Of a stretch of 64,000 nt of DNA, positions 20,994 to 32,805 are shown piece by piece (positions within the stretch are counted from its first letter, which is position 1; every line of letters begins with the position of its first letter). The DNA is from Hemileia vastatrix (lineage: Eukaryota; Basidiomycota; Pucciniomycetes; Pucciniales; Zaghouaniaceae): contig JASXTE010000011.1 of assembly GCA_030280995.1 (NCBI GenBank), positions 1 to 64,000 of the forward strand, written 5' to 3'. The translations under genes and the position numbers were made by a program. The notes under the pieces were generated by a model. It saw only the letters and a program-made list of their open reading frames with translations. It had not been told where the DNA came from and did no database searches.

Positions 20994-23374
20994 GGCTTCT
21001 GGTTCCTCTATTCCTGTGGTGACTGTCAGTGGGGGGGGATGGTCCTCCTGCTGTGATGGTTAGGGAGTGTGTGAGGGTTAAAACTTGGGATGGTACCAAG
21101 TTTAATGGGGAGGATGTCAAGTGGTATCTGGAGAAATATGAAACTGCTGCTGGAGTGGATGGTGCTTCCTACCTGGACATGGTGAAGCAGATTATCTTCT
21201 TCATTAGTGATAGGGCAGTGGAGAAGGAGATTGTGGCCATGTCTGGCTACAAGAAGAGGGATTGGAAATTGTTGTGTAGGGAGATGGTAGATAGATGGGG
21301 TGTCAGGTTCACTATGGTGGATCTGAACAAGGTTGTCAGTTAATGGCAATTTTATGGTGGTGTTGGTAACTTACATAGTTACAGGAAGTTTCTGCTATAG
21401 TTTGATCCTGTGGTGGAATATTTGGTGGAAGTGGAGGAGCTGGCACATGAAAATGCTGCGAAGGATGTTTTTTGGTCTGCCCTGGCTAGAGATGTCAGGA
21501 TGGATGTGTTGAAGGAGTTGTCAAGAATGGAATTGATGAAGACCCTTTCTAATGGGGACCAGAAGTTGCCTGCCTTGGATAAGGTGAAGGAGGCTGTTGA
21601 GGCCCATTTGAAGTTATTGGCTGTGGACACCTATCAGGAGGGGTGTGCTAAGTATGTCAGCAAAGTCAGTGAGGCTTTGGCTGAAGAGGAAGTTAGGGAG
21701 AAGAAGGAGTAGAAGAATTTGGTGCAGGTTCCTAAACAGGAGAGGGACCCAATGGTGGAGCAGTTGGCTGATCTTACAAAGCAGCTGCATATTTTTGTTC
21801 AGGAGGCTAAGAAGGTCAATAAGGCACCTTCTCAGTCTAGAGATTTTGATAGGAGGGCTGGTAGGAGTGATCCTTGGGTCTGCTCTTATTGCAGCAGGAG
21901 GGGGCACAGGTCCAATGATTGTTGGGCATTGAACAGGGATGTGTCTGAAGGAAAGGTGGAATTTGATGGCAGGGTTTTCAAGTTCCCTGATGGTTCTTTT
22001 CTTAAGCCCAGTGAGGGGCAGGCTCCTGTTGATTTGGTCAGGAGAAGGGGAGGTCTCAATCAAAGGAGGTCAAGGTTTGAGGAGATTCATAATCAAGGGA
22101 AGTCTTCTGGTAAGGAGGATGAGGATGGCAAGGGAAAGGGGAAGGAGGTCAATAAGGTCTCTTTTTCTACTTCCTTTGGTGGTTTTGAGTTGTATTCTTG
22201 TGGTGGACAGTCAAGTGGTGAATGCTTGGCTGGTGTTTATGATGTGGAAGCAGGAAAGGTGGGAAGGCCTAAGAGCAGTTCTCAGGCCCAACCAAAGCCA
22301 AATACTTCAAAGGTGGATCCTAAGCTGAGTGCAGCTAGGAAGAGGTACAGCAAAGAGGAGCTGTACAAAATGCAGAAGGGTATGGCTGACATGGGCCCCC
22401 CTAGTTTTGGCGCATTGGACATGAATGGTGAGCCAATGCCAATGGAGGTGGATTCTGACTCTGAGGAGGATGTCCCTTTGGCTTCATTTCCAAAGCCTGC
22501 TGGAGTTAGAGGTTCTGGTGAGGGATCTGGTTTTGTTCCTGTTAATGGTAAACCTGTTGGTGATTCTGGTCCTCAAGAAGCTTCTAGGACCAAGGTGGTG
22601 AAGCCTAGGGCTCACTTTGAGAGGCCAGTAGTTTCTGGTCAAGTTAATGCTATGGACTCTGTCCTGGAAAGGATGAATCAGGGTCAGGTTTCCCTATCTT
22701 ATGGGGAATTGTATGCTATCAGTCCAGGGTTGGCTGATAGACAGAAAAAGTTGTTGACCAGGAGAAGAGTTTCTTCTGGGGAGGTAGAATACATTTGTGA
22801 TTCTGCTGAAACGTTTGGTGAGGGGTTTGAAACTCATTTTTCTGCTCCTCTGGGATATGTCAATGTCACTCTGAATGGCAGGGAGGCAAGGGAATTTGTG
22901 GATTCAGGTTCTCAGATAAACCTGATTTCTTTGTTTGAGGCAACTCATTTGGGCCTCCCCATAAAAACTGGTATTGGTGGTAATTTGAGAGGGATCGGTG
23001 GTCATGTCACTGAATTGGTTGGAACTTCTGAGTTTGTGAAGTTAGATGTTGGCGGAGCCTCAGGGAAGGTTCATTTTTACATTGCTAAAGGTAATGTGAA
23101 AGCAGTTTTGGGTGGGCCATTCTTGATGGATTTTCAGGCAAGAATAAGTTATCAATTTGATTTGGGAATCAGTTTGGAGTTGACTGATGAAGATGAAAGG
23201 AGGCTTCACATGAGGTTATCATCCCCTGGAGAGGATGGTTTGGAGACCAGGCCTGGTTTATCCTCAATGTGCCAGTGCATGGATTGCTGCAGGAGAAGGA
23301 AGGAAGTGGGTGCCGCCTCTGGATTTTTGGAGTGTGGCTCAGGCTCTATTGAGAGTCTGTCTTTTTTAGAGTAA
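20994..23374 (+). pseudogene. gag-pro: Gag-protease of E3, broken
   Basis: Starts at the ATG of MASGSS. A run of eight G near 21030 shifts the frame relative to E5. In-frame stops follow at about 21341 (TAA), 21397 (TAG) and 21711 (TAG). From 21719 the frame is open for 551 codons: basic linker, CCHC knuckle C-SY-C-SRRG-H-RSND-C near 21880, Glu/Lys-rich and Pro-rich regions, then protease with VDSGSQINLIS near 22900 and LGGPFLMDF. The C-terminus contains a Cys-rich CQCMDCC segment, also present in E4 and E5, of unknown role. It ends at TAA 23372-23374, just after the slip site. Confidence 0.88.
23362..23368 (+). promoter_or_regulatory. Probable -1 ribosomal frameshift site of E3
   Basis: T_TTT_TTA in the Gag-protease frame, followed by GAG TAA. 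It is the same heptamer type as the well-known HIV-1 site. Shifted reading leads into the pol leader, whose translation (ADHPS..., SPQDEEIP, CGRSAPLEI) aligns with E4 Pol. A weak AGGG/CCCT stem follows at 23376-23390. Confidence 0.75.
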
Positions 23375-26300
23375 TAAGGGCTGATCACCCTAGTGCTACA
23401 ACCTCTCCCCAAGATGAGGAAATCCCAGGTTGTGGTAGGTCAGCTCCCTTGGAGATATACCAAGTGGATTTTCAACTTTCTCTTTTTAATGTTTCTCTTC
23501 TCTGCAAGTATTCTTCAAGTTTTTTATCAAGTCTCTGTTCTCTCTCAAGATTCTCAATTATTTTGAATTCAAGCTCAAGGAAGAAATTGGTTATATATCT
23601 TTATTGAAAGATATGCGGAAAAGTTTTGGAGTGGTGAGATTGGGGTCTAAAAGTAAGTCCTCCCAATTGTGCACCGCTAGGGTTTCTTCTACACCTTTCA
23701 AAAACATTACCTGGGCCACAACTGTGAGCATTGGGGAAACCCCTGGTTATTTTTGTAGGTCAGAAAAAAGCTCAAGAAAAGAAGATAAAAATTTCAAGAT
23801 AATTAAAGAAAATCAAGAAAAAAATCTGAAGATAATGAAGAAAGAAGATTCAAAATATTTTTGTGAAGATTGTCAAGATCTATTTTCGGGCCTCCAGCAT
23901 GAGGTTAAACTGCAGAAAATTATGAAGAAAGAAGATCGTCAAGATCTATTTTTGGGCCTCCAGAATGAGGTTAAACTGCAGAAAATTATGTAGAAAGAAG
24001 ATCATCAAGATCAATCTTTGGGCCTCCAGCATGAGGTTAAACTGCAAAATTTTAAAAGAGTTGATTCTGAAGAAGAATCAAGATTTGAAGATTTGGAAGA
24101 CGGAAGTGAAGATGAAGATTTTGAATTGTGGAAAAGTTTTGGAGTAGTGAGATTGGGGTCTAAAAGTAAGTCCTCCCAATTGTGCACCACTAGGGTTTCT
24201 TCTACACCTTTCAAAAACATTACCTTGGCCACACATGTGAGCAATGGGGAAACCCTTGGTTTTTGTTCCAGGTCTGGTGGTGAAGAATTCCTGAAGATCC
24301 CTCAAGTTGAAGGTGGAGCGGAAAAGTATAAGAAGGTAGTGCAGAAGATTAGGGTTGTCAATGAACCTATGCCTGTGGGTTTGAATCTGCCCTTGAAGAG
24401 ACCTCCTTTGTCAAGAGATCCGTAATGTACTCCTTTAGTGAAGAATCCTCCAGAATTTGTAGAGACGGCTAGGGTGACCGTGGAAAGGTTGAAAGTTGTT
24501 AATTTTGGTCCTGATGGGTGGTTGTCTGAAGAAGAAAAGAAGTTGTTGTTGCACGTTATTGTGCTAAGGGAAAAGGCTGTGACTTTTGTTGAGGAGGAAA
24601 GGGGTGTGTTGAAGCACTCTTATGGGGAACCTTACTTGATTCATGTGGTTTGTCATGAACCTTGGCAAATCAAACCTATTCCGATTCCACGTTATTAGAG
24701 AGGATTTTGTGGAGATTGTTAGGGCAAGAGTCAGGACTGGGTTATATGAACAATTGACATCCAGCTACTCAAGTCTGGTTTTCTGTGTAAAGAAGCAGAA
24801 TGGGAAGTTAAGGGTGGTTCATGATCTTAGAGCCTTGAATAGAGTCACTATCAAGGACGCTGGTATGCCACCAAGTGCAGAGGATTTTGTTGAAGCTTTT
24901 TCTGGAAGGGTGTGTTATGGTTTGGGTGATATTATGGGTGGTTATGATGAGAGGGAACTCCATACGGATTCAAGGCCTCTCACAACTTTTGATACTCCTT
25001 TGGGAAGATTTCAGCTCACTAGGTTGCCTCAGGGAGCAACTAATTCAGTGGCGGTATATCAAGCACAGATGGCTTGAATTTCTCAGGATGAGGTTCCTAC
25101 TCATGCTGGTATTTTTATTGATGATGGTGGAATTAAAGGACCATCCACTGATTATGGTAATGATGTGTTAGCAAAGAATCCTGGCATAAGGAGGTTTGTG
25201 TGGGAATATGCAATAACTCTAGAGAGTGTGTTGTTTAGGATTGAAGGGGCTGGTTTGGCCATTTCAGGGTCAAAATTCTGTTGTTGTGTTCCTGCTTTGT
25301 AAATTCTGGGTCATGTGGTATGTAAAGAGGGAAGGATTATGGCAAAGAAGAAGATTAATAAAATTCAGTCATGGCCAAGGCCTAAAAATACTACTGAAGT
25401 CAGGGGATTTTTGGGTGTATGTGTATATGTCAGGATTTTTATTAAGGATTTTTCTTTGTTGGCTTCACCTTTAAGGAGGTTGACCAGAAAAGATGCAGAT
25501 TGGGAATGGACTGAAGAGTGTGAAGAGGCTTTTCAGAAGTTGAAAAAGGTTGTTGGTGAAGATATTGTTCTTCACAAGTTGGATTATGGTGTTGGTGCTG
25601 GAAAAATTTATCTGGCAGTGGACTCAAGTTATATTGCTGCTGGTGCTGTTTTGTCTTAGGAGGATAAGACTGGGAGGGTCAGGCCAGTAAGATATGAGTC
25701 TGTGGTGTTTAATGAGTTGGAATCTAGGTATTCTCAACCTAAGTTGGAATTGTGTGGTGTAGCAAAAATTTTAAAGAAGCTACAGACCATTTTGTGGGGG
25801 CAGCATTTTGAGCTGCAAGTGGATGAAAAATCTTTGGTTCAGATGATCAATACACCTAGTCTTCCAAATGCTCCAATGACTAGGTGGGTGGCATTTATTC
25901 AACATTTTTATTTTGACCTGGTACACAAACCAGGAAAAACTTTTACTATGCCTGATGGATTATCAAGGAGGCCACCTACAGATGAAGATTCTGAGGGTGA
26001 AGAGTTTGATGAAGATGTTCAAGTGGTTAGGGTCAGCACAAAGGGTGCTGAAGATTTTTCTGACCTCCACCAAGAGGCTAAACTGGCTGGATCTGATCTT
26101 GATTCTGGTGATCATGATGTTTTTGTTGATGAAGATGGAGTTGTTGTTTGGTACAGCAAAAATTTGGAAAAGGTTGTTTTTGTTAGTGAACTGGATTCTC
26201 ACAAGGTTCAGTGGAAAGAGAAGGACGTGCCAAAATTTAAGGATTGGTGTCCTGGTTGGGCTGCTCAATTGGCTCATGTTCACACTGGGGATTTTTATGA

Positions 26301-27621
26301 TAGAATTGTACCCTTGGATGTTGTTTTGTTGGATTTTGAAGATGAGACCTGGGGTCAGTCTGGGTTTTATTTTATTTTGGTTGAATATCTGTTGACCTTA
26401 AAGAGGACAGATAGTTGTGTTGATGATACTTGGTTGGCAATCAAGAAGAAGAGTCCTAGATTTTATGTGTCAGGAAGGCGGTTGATGAGGAGGAGGCATC
26501 CAAATCCTCAAGTGGTGGTGACTCGGAAGAAGGGTCAAGAATTGGTTTTGAAGTCTTTGCATGAAGACCTTGGTCATAGAGGCTTTGGGGAGACTTATAG
26601 AAGAGTAGCAGACAGATTTTGGTGGCCAGGTATGAAGTTGGCTTTGCAGGGTTGGGTTCAATCTTGTGAAGAATGTCAAAGAAAAAGTCACTTGAAACCT
26701 AAAGAGGTGGGCCGTGCTACTGGCAAATCAACTGTTTTTGGAAGGGCCAGTCTGGATGCTGTCCATATTAAAAAGGGCAGGTATAAATACTTGATTGTTG
26801 CTAGGGATGATTTGTCTGGTTGGGTTGAGGCAGTGCCTCTGGTTAATTTGACTGCCAAGAATGTGGCAGAGTTTTTGAAGAAGGAGTGGATTTATAGGTA
26901 TGGGTTGATGAATTTAGTGACTGTTGATGGCGGGCCAGAGTTTGGTGCCAAATTTAAAGAAGCTGTGGCTAGTATTGGTTCTAAAGTTAGAGTGGCTACA
27001 CCATATTATCCTGACGCTGAAGGTATGGTTGAAAGAGGCCATCAAGTTATCAAGAATGCTTTGGTGAAGATGTGTGGAGATAGTGCTGAAAAGTGGAGGC
27101 ATTATTTACCCTTGGTGTTATTTGCTGATAGGGTCACTGTGAAGAGGACAACTGGCTATTCTCCTCATGAGTTAATGTTTCGTCAGAAAACCGTTCTACC
27201 AGTGGACTTGGAAGCTGTCTCTTATCTTGGAATTGATTGGGATGACGTTCACTCAACAAAAGATTTGCTCTGTGCCAGGATGCAACAGTTGGAATGTAGA
27301 GAGGAATGTCAAGAGAAGGCATACTCTAGAATTATGAAGATTAGGAATCAATCAGTCAGGTACTGGGACAAGAAGTTGGCTCATAGACTCAGGAATCCCT
27401 TGAAACCTGGTTGTTTGGCTTTGGTGTATAATAGAAGTTTGGAGAGTCAGTGGGGAAAAATGTTTGCTGACAGATGGAATGGACCATACAGAGTCAGATC
27501 TCAGGTGTCTGGAGGTTCTTATGTTTTGGAAGAGTTGGATGGTGCAGTCTTAAAGAAGAGAGTGGCTGCAGACCAGGTCAAGAGGTTCTATCCCAGAGGC
27601 ACTAGGCATGTAGAAGATTGA
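23368..27621 (+). pseudogene. pol: Pol of E3: RT broken, integrase open
   Basis: The linker (23368-24430) and RT (24438-25300) carry several stops and frame changes. The RT core is recognisable by LPQGATNS near 25026 and FIDDGG near 25110. A TAG at 25657-25659 interrupts RNase H. From 25702 the frame is open for 639 codons: the rest of RNase H, a linker with one hairpin-encoded LHQEAKL, and integrase with HEDLGH, CEEC, SLDAVH, VTVDGG, VERGH and the GPY module. Hairpin-encoded repeats also occur at 23891, 23957 and 24022. About 290 bp at 23620-23760 recurs at 24130-24270, a direct repeat that includes a LGSKSKSSQLC-like block. Two such blocks are also in E5. Confidence 0.85.
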
Positions 27622-28866
27622 CTCCGCAATGAGGATAAACTATGGAACGTTCTTTTTGTTTTGGAATTTTGTTTTGGTGTTGCAGAGCAACTTTTGTGTT
27701 GGAAACTTTTTGTTAGGAGGTAACCATGGGTGGGGCTTCTAGATTTTATCTTGGCAAGTGTAGGGGTGACTGATGGGCTTGCTGCTCTATCAACAGTTAC
27801 CCCAGATTGTCTGTTTCCAACCCTTTCTCTTAATTTGGTTGAACCCTAGTATTGGTTTCTTTTCACAGGTTTTAGTCCTCTATGACTTTAAACTGGAATT
27901 TCCTTTGGTTCTCAAGTGATGGACTCTTCACTCTTATTGGTTTGGGTTTATTGTGTTGGATGTTGTGTTTTTGTTAGAAGGTACCCAGGGGGGGGCTTCT
28001 AGATTTTTTATTTTGGCAAGTGTGGGGGTAACTGATGAGCTGGCTGCTCTGTAGAACAGTTACCCCAGAATGTCTGTCTCAAGTCTCTTGTTTTTCCTAG
28101 TTGAATTCTAGTTCTGTTGTTTATTATTCAGGTTTCAAGTCCACTATGACTTTAAACTGGTTTTGGACTGGCTTCTTTATCTTTGGTTCTTTCAGATTGG
28201 TGGTGGATCACTGGTGGTCTCCTATCATTTTTACTTATTGTAGGGAGCTCACCCAGTGATCATTTCTATGGGCAGGGCTATCTCTTATTGGACCATCTAT
28301 GGAGCTGGGATTTATTGATTTTGTGGTTATGTTTTTGATAGATAGTAGTTTTAGATTATTTTCTTTTTTTCTCTTTTTTTTCTTTTAATTTTTTTATGGC
28401 GGTTGTTTAAAATTATAAAATCAAAAATATAGGGTGTTACCACATCAGGGTCACCTGGATGTGGGCAAGCATTGGTGGGGAAAGGCTCATCAATTGGCCG
28501 GGCAATGCTATTTTCTTTTTTTTTTATTTATTTCATTTGTTTCTGTGTTTCATTATTTTTATTATCTTCTGAATTTCTAACTTTTTTGTTTTTTGTTTTC
28601 TGTTAATCATTTAAAATATTTAATTGTGTATCCACATCAAGGTGCACTTGGATGTGGGTAAGGTATCAGGGGATCAGCTCATCAATTGGCTGGGGCATAC
28701 CATTTGTATTATTTTTTATATTATATTTTATTTAATTTATTTTATTTCATTTTATTTATCAATTTTTAGTTTTAGTATATTAGTAGATCAAAAAAAAAAA
28801 AATTCTGAAATTATTTTTATTAATTGTTTTATATTATTATTATGTTTCTAATCTTTTTGCAGGAGC
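27622..28866 (+). other. Structured noncoding 3' region of E3
   Basis: No gene seen. Hairpin motifs are at 27621 (CCTC-type, just after the pol stop), 27869 and 28138 (AGTC/GACT). GGGGTAAYTG-stem hairpins are at 27763-27803 and 28025-28066. The GATCACTGG-stem hairpin is at 28206-28261. CCACATC-stem hairpins with a downstream CTCATCAATTGGC block are at about 28439-28510 and 28631-28712. T-rich stretches separate them. E5 repeats the same order, and E6 and E1 contain the same hairpin families. Confidence 0.75.
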
Positions 28867-30419
28867 TCATTGTCTGGATGATGAAGCTTCTGGAGGCTGG
28901 TCTGGATTGTGATGTCGTTTTTGTTTTTTGTTGGGATTGTGGGAAGCACTGTGTTCTTTGAAGTGCATCTTGCTGGGGAGATTATATGGATTGTAATGGG
29001 CAGGAATTGGATTAGAGGGAGGTTCAGAGGAGGAAGAAGAAGAGGCAGGAATGGAGTGCTGGAATGTGTGCTTAATGATCCTAGACATTTTCCAGTGGTC
29101 GTCCAACAGGTGCTTTCTCAGGGATTTTTCAAATTCATTCAAAGGTCCATGGAGGGCAAAGGCTATTAGCATGTTGGAACACATGGTGCTTAGGTGTTTT
29201 TTCATGTCTCCATAATCCAGGGTCAAAGAAGTTTCAAGAGGTTGGCCAACTCCAATAGTAGATTCAGGAGGAGGGGTGCCAACTAGACAAGAAGAATTGG
29301 ATCAGTAATTATTTTTGTTGAAGAAATGGGATGAATTAATTTGGTACTTACAGATTGGAAGCTCATCAAATTTGTAAGCAGCCGGAATTTGGATCTCTGA
29401 AGATTCTGGAATGGTCATAGTGGGTGGATCAACCAGGGAAAGATATGGATTCTCTTGCTCTTCCTCTGAAAGATTTTGAGAAGGTGAACTAGGAGGCTGA
29501 TGTTCCTGGAGCCTAGTTGGAGCAGCAGGATTGTTGTTGTTGTTGTGGTTGTTATTTCTGTTGGATTCAGCTGGAGGAGGCGCTGGTGATGGAGTACCAG
29601 GGTTGTTAAAAGATGGAGCAGGAGAGGGTTATTTGGAAGCAGATTGATCTCTTCTGGATGGAGCTTTTGAAGGGATGGAACTGTCAGAAGAATAGTTGGC
29701 TGACAGAGGAGAGGTGTAGTTTTGTTGTCTTAGCTGGGGACAAAGTTGTTGCTTGGGTGAAGTGTTGGGTGCTCTGGTTTCTTCTTGGGGTTCTCTGGCA
29801 GGTCTCCTAGAAGTTTGGGAAAATTTGGAGTTTTTGGACCTTGGAAGGGTTGGCTGCATTGCTCTGGGAGCAGTGGGAGGTGATTGCGTAGAGTTGTTTT
29901 CATTGATTGATTGAATTTGGCTGTTTTCCGGTTGTTTTTGGAGGTTTTGAGCCTGATTTTCACTGTCTAGTGAGGCAGGAGGGCCTCCTGGACGCGGTCT
30001 AGAAGCCTGGGAGCTGATCTTGAAGCTTTTGGAGCTAATTTGGCAGAGATAAAAGCAGTTTCTTGGGAAGCTAAGGCTGGTCTTTTGGGAAGAGTTCTGG
30101 AAGCTGAGCTTCTGGATCTTCTGGGAGGTGCTGAAGATAAAGAGGAAGAGGAAGGACCAAGCTCTGGGGATCTGGTAGGGGATCTGGAGATGTATTTATG
30201 AGAAGGTGAAGGAGGAGGAATAGGGTAGTTGGCATCTCTGTCACATTTTTTCTTTTTGGAGTAGCAAGAATCACAAGCCCTGTTGTAGAATTTGGCTTCA
30301 GAAGTTGTAAGAGTGAAGGTGCAAGGTCTGCACATGTGGATGCACTGTTTGCAGGCATAGTCTTTGGGAGAAGTAAAGCAAGGAAGAGTAGAAGGGTTAA
30401 CATCAGGAGATCCAGCCAT
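28867..30419 (-). pseudogene. Antisense cysteine-cluster gene I of E3, lightly broken
   Basis: Antisense to E3, about 490 codons. Start ATG 30419. N-terminal cluster C-X2-C-X6-C-X15-C-X2-C-X6-C (CKQC ... NRACDSC-YSKKKK-C) within the first 65 residues, then a long Ser/Pro/Arg/Gln/Asn-rich linker with a poly-Asn run near 29535. A frame change near 30000 and one TAA at 29629-29631 interrupt the linker. A 69-nt intron (29283-29351; GTAAGT, CTGAT, CTAG) precedes the last exon, which encodes the helical domain (CSNMLIAFALHGPL, RKHLLDDHWKMSRIIKH) and a basic Ser-rich tail. E5 keeps the same last exon and same-length intron in open frame. It is the paralogue of gene II and of the E4 gene. Confidence 0.75.
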
Positions 30420-30573
30420 GATCTGTGGTGAGAAAAGATGATAGAAAGGGATAGGAGGAGAGTTTTTGTCAGTGATGGGTAGATGATGAAGTGAAGGTGG
30501 AAGTTCAGCAGGTTGGCTGTAGAGGTGTTCTGTATGAAATTGGCTGTGTCTATTTTATGCAAAATTCTGACAG

Positions 30574-31035
30574 TCCATCAAGACTTTAAGCTGAAATCTG
30601 GTTTCTGTTAGTCCTCCAAGACTTTAAACTGGCTGGTTTCAATATTTTATCAAGACTAGTCCATCAAGACTTTAAACTGAACACTGTGTTAGTCCCCCAA
30701 GACTTTAAACTGAGGATTGTTATTTGTTTAGTCCCCCAAGACTATAAACTGAGGAATGGATTTTGTTGTTGGAGTTGGTTTTGAAAGATTAGTGGAGGGT
30801 ATCCACAGAGGGAGCCTCCAAATTTAGCAAAGGCAAGTTTGGGGGTAATTGATGGGCTGGAAGCTCTATTTACAATTACCCCAGAATGTTAGTTTTTTCT
30901 CTGTGTCTTAATGTGGTTGATCTCTGGTTCTGGGTTTATGATTTAGGTTTTCGAGTCCCCCAAGAATTAAACTGAGGGTTTATGAGTCCCCCAAGACTAT
31001 AAAATGAGGATGGTCCCCCAAGACTTAAAACTGAG
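30574..31035 (+). repeat. Hairpin motif array between the two E3 antisense genes
   Basis: Eight copies at about 30574, 30609, 30658, 30691, 30731, 30955, 30986 and 31013, mostly stem AGTC/GACT with loop CCCCAA, CATCAA or CTCCAA, tail TTAAACTGA. A GGGGTAATTG-stem hairpin lies at 30842-30882. E1 carries the inverted equivalent at 994-1800. Confidence 0.85.
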
Positions 31036-31095
31036 GGTTGTTTTGTGGTTACATCCTATAGAGGGTGTGGTCAATTTTTCTTTTCTGAATCAAAC

Positions 31096-31772
31096 TCAAG
31101 TACTAGTGGAATTACAGAGGGAATCAAGAGATGAAATGAAGTGTTCAGAATTAGCCTTGAACTGGTGAATGAGGTGTCTTCTGTTCTCAATGTCCTGTGG
31201 ATCTCTAGCAGGAGTGGATTGGAAGTAGTGAAGCAGAAGTTGTTTCTGTTGAGATGTGTGTTTTTGGAACTTGGCCTTGATAGTGGGCAAGTGGTTTGGT
31301 GTTGGTGGTGCAATGGATCCTACATTGTTATCATCACTATCAGAAGATGGGGGAACTGAGAAGTCATCAGTTTTAAAGTTGAAGGAGGAAATGAAAGTTC
31401 TTTACCATCAGATGGACCAGGGATGGTGGATCTAGTTGTTTTATGGGTTGTGGCACTCTTCTGGGAAGGGTGAAGCTTTTTGATTAATCTGGGTATAAGG
31501 ATGGATGGCCTAGATCTTTTGGTGCTGGTAGAAGATGGACTGGGTTGAGGGGGAGGTGAATCTGTTGCAGAAGATAATGGACCAGTTCTGTAGCAGGTCT
31601 TCTTTTTGGATTGGCAGACATCACAGGATGTTCTGTATGGGTGCACAGGAGGTGTGATGGTGCAGATTAAATTATTGTCAATGCAGTATTGGCAAGGACC
31701 CATTTCAGAGGAAGATTTGGGAAGATGGTTGAACATGGTGGTTGATGAAGGAAGAATGTGGTCTTCCAACAT
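31096..31772 (-). CDS. Antisense cysteine-cluster gene II of E3, intact with one intron
   Basis: Exons 31772-31406 and 31355-31096 with a 50-nt intron (GTAAAG donor, CTGAT branch-like site, TCTCAG acceptor); the joined frame is open, 208 residues. The cluster is C-X2-C-X6-C-X12-C-X2-C-X6-C (CQYC-IDNNLI-C ... CDVC-QSKKKT-C), exactly fungal Zn2Cys6 spacing, again with basic residues in the second half. A Ser/Pro/Lys-rich linker, an acidic Asp/Ser patch and a helical end (LLLHYFQSTPARD, HLIHQFKANSEHF) follow. The first ATG lies 16 bp inside the 3' LTR; Met13 (31736) is an alternative start outside it, so an antisense LTR promoter is possible. E1 has a remnant of the same gene at the telomere. 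Function is unknown; nucleic-acid binding is inferred. Confidence 0.75.
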
Positions 31773-32805
31773 TGGCAGGGGCCTTTTTGTGTGATTTGGC
31801 GCTGTTTGTGCACGTCTTAATTGACATCTGCGAAGGAATTGGGTATTTTTCTGGTTTTATTCCGTGGATATTGGGTCTGCGGGTATGTGGGTACTATCAT
31901 TGGATCGCCCCAGTTTTTCTCTATATTTTATGTCCTGAAGAAATTTTTCATATTCTAAGTTTTAAGGGGTCATTTTCTTATTTTTCATTTATAAAAGATA
32001 GCTGTTTAATTTTTTTTTGTGTTTTACGGGCTAACCTTAAGTCTTAGGGTTAAGTGCTTAGTACCATTGGATAGAGCTAATTTTTCTCTATATTTCATGT
32101 CTCAATGTTGTTATAGTGAAATTCCGTGTTTTAAAGGTTTTAGTAGTTGTAGCTAGTTTTTCTAAGTAGATTAGTTGTTTTTATTGGTTTTCTGGCTTCA
32201 GGGAGGCCGGGCCGCTTTAGGCGGCACCTCCGACGTCGGGCGGCCCGCCTGCCTCTGTTTTAGAAGGTTGGGGAGCGCTTCTGGAGGGTTTTTTATTCAA
32301 TTTGGTGGGTACAGGCGCCAGATTGGTGGGTGTGCATGGGCTCTTAGATAGTGGTCTGTGTGTACATAGTGAAGAAGACAGTTTGGGGCAACCTTAACTA
32401 TCATACAACCATCCAGAGGTGATATCATTGTTCCTCACTCAGTTTTCACTATTTTCTGGCCACAATTTGGCTGTGTTTGTTGCAAGTGAGTTCTTCATTT
32501 AACTTAACTTTGGCAACTGTTTTCTCTGTTATAGTCTTGCAAGCTACATCAAGTATCTTTGCTGTCTCTGGTGTGGACATTGGTCTACATTTCAGTTCTT
32601 TGGTCTGGTAGTCTGTCTGGTGACTACTTTCTTGGCTCATCAAGCATTCAATTGTGTTGAAAAAGGGGTTTAGCAAAACAGGAACCAACTTACTTTAGCA
32701 AGTAAATCTCACTCTATTTTTCTAAAGGGACAGGGGATTTTCTCTCTGGGTTTTCTCCAACTCCCTTGGTCAAGGCCTATAGCTAGTACTATAGGATTGT
32801 CTACA
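31757..32805 (+). repeat. 3' LTR of E3
   Basis: 1049 bp, TGTGGTCTTCC to GTCTACA. It includes the full GC-rich block (32203-32257). GCTC follows at 32806-32809. Short open frames on either strand here are not credible genes. Confidence 0.92.

Larger units (their letters stand above)
6928..32805 (+). mobile_element. E3: gypsy-type element with two antisense genes, split by E4
   Basis: The LTRs begin TGTGGTCTTCC and end GTCTACA or GTCGACA. The flanking bases GCTC (6924-6927 and 32806-32809) form a 4-bp target duplication, so both ends are original. Inside, in order: 5' LTR split by E4, primer site 20905, gag-protease 20994-23374, pol 23368-27621, structured noncoding region, antisense gene I (28867-30419), hairpin array, antisense gene II (31096-31772), 3' LTR 31757-32805. 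Without E4 it is about 12.9 kb, long for the family because of the 3' module. Gag and pol carry several stops and frameshifts. Confidence 0.9.
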
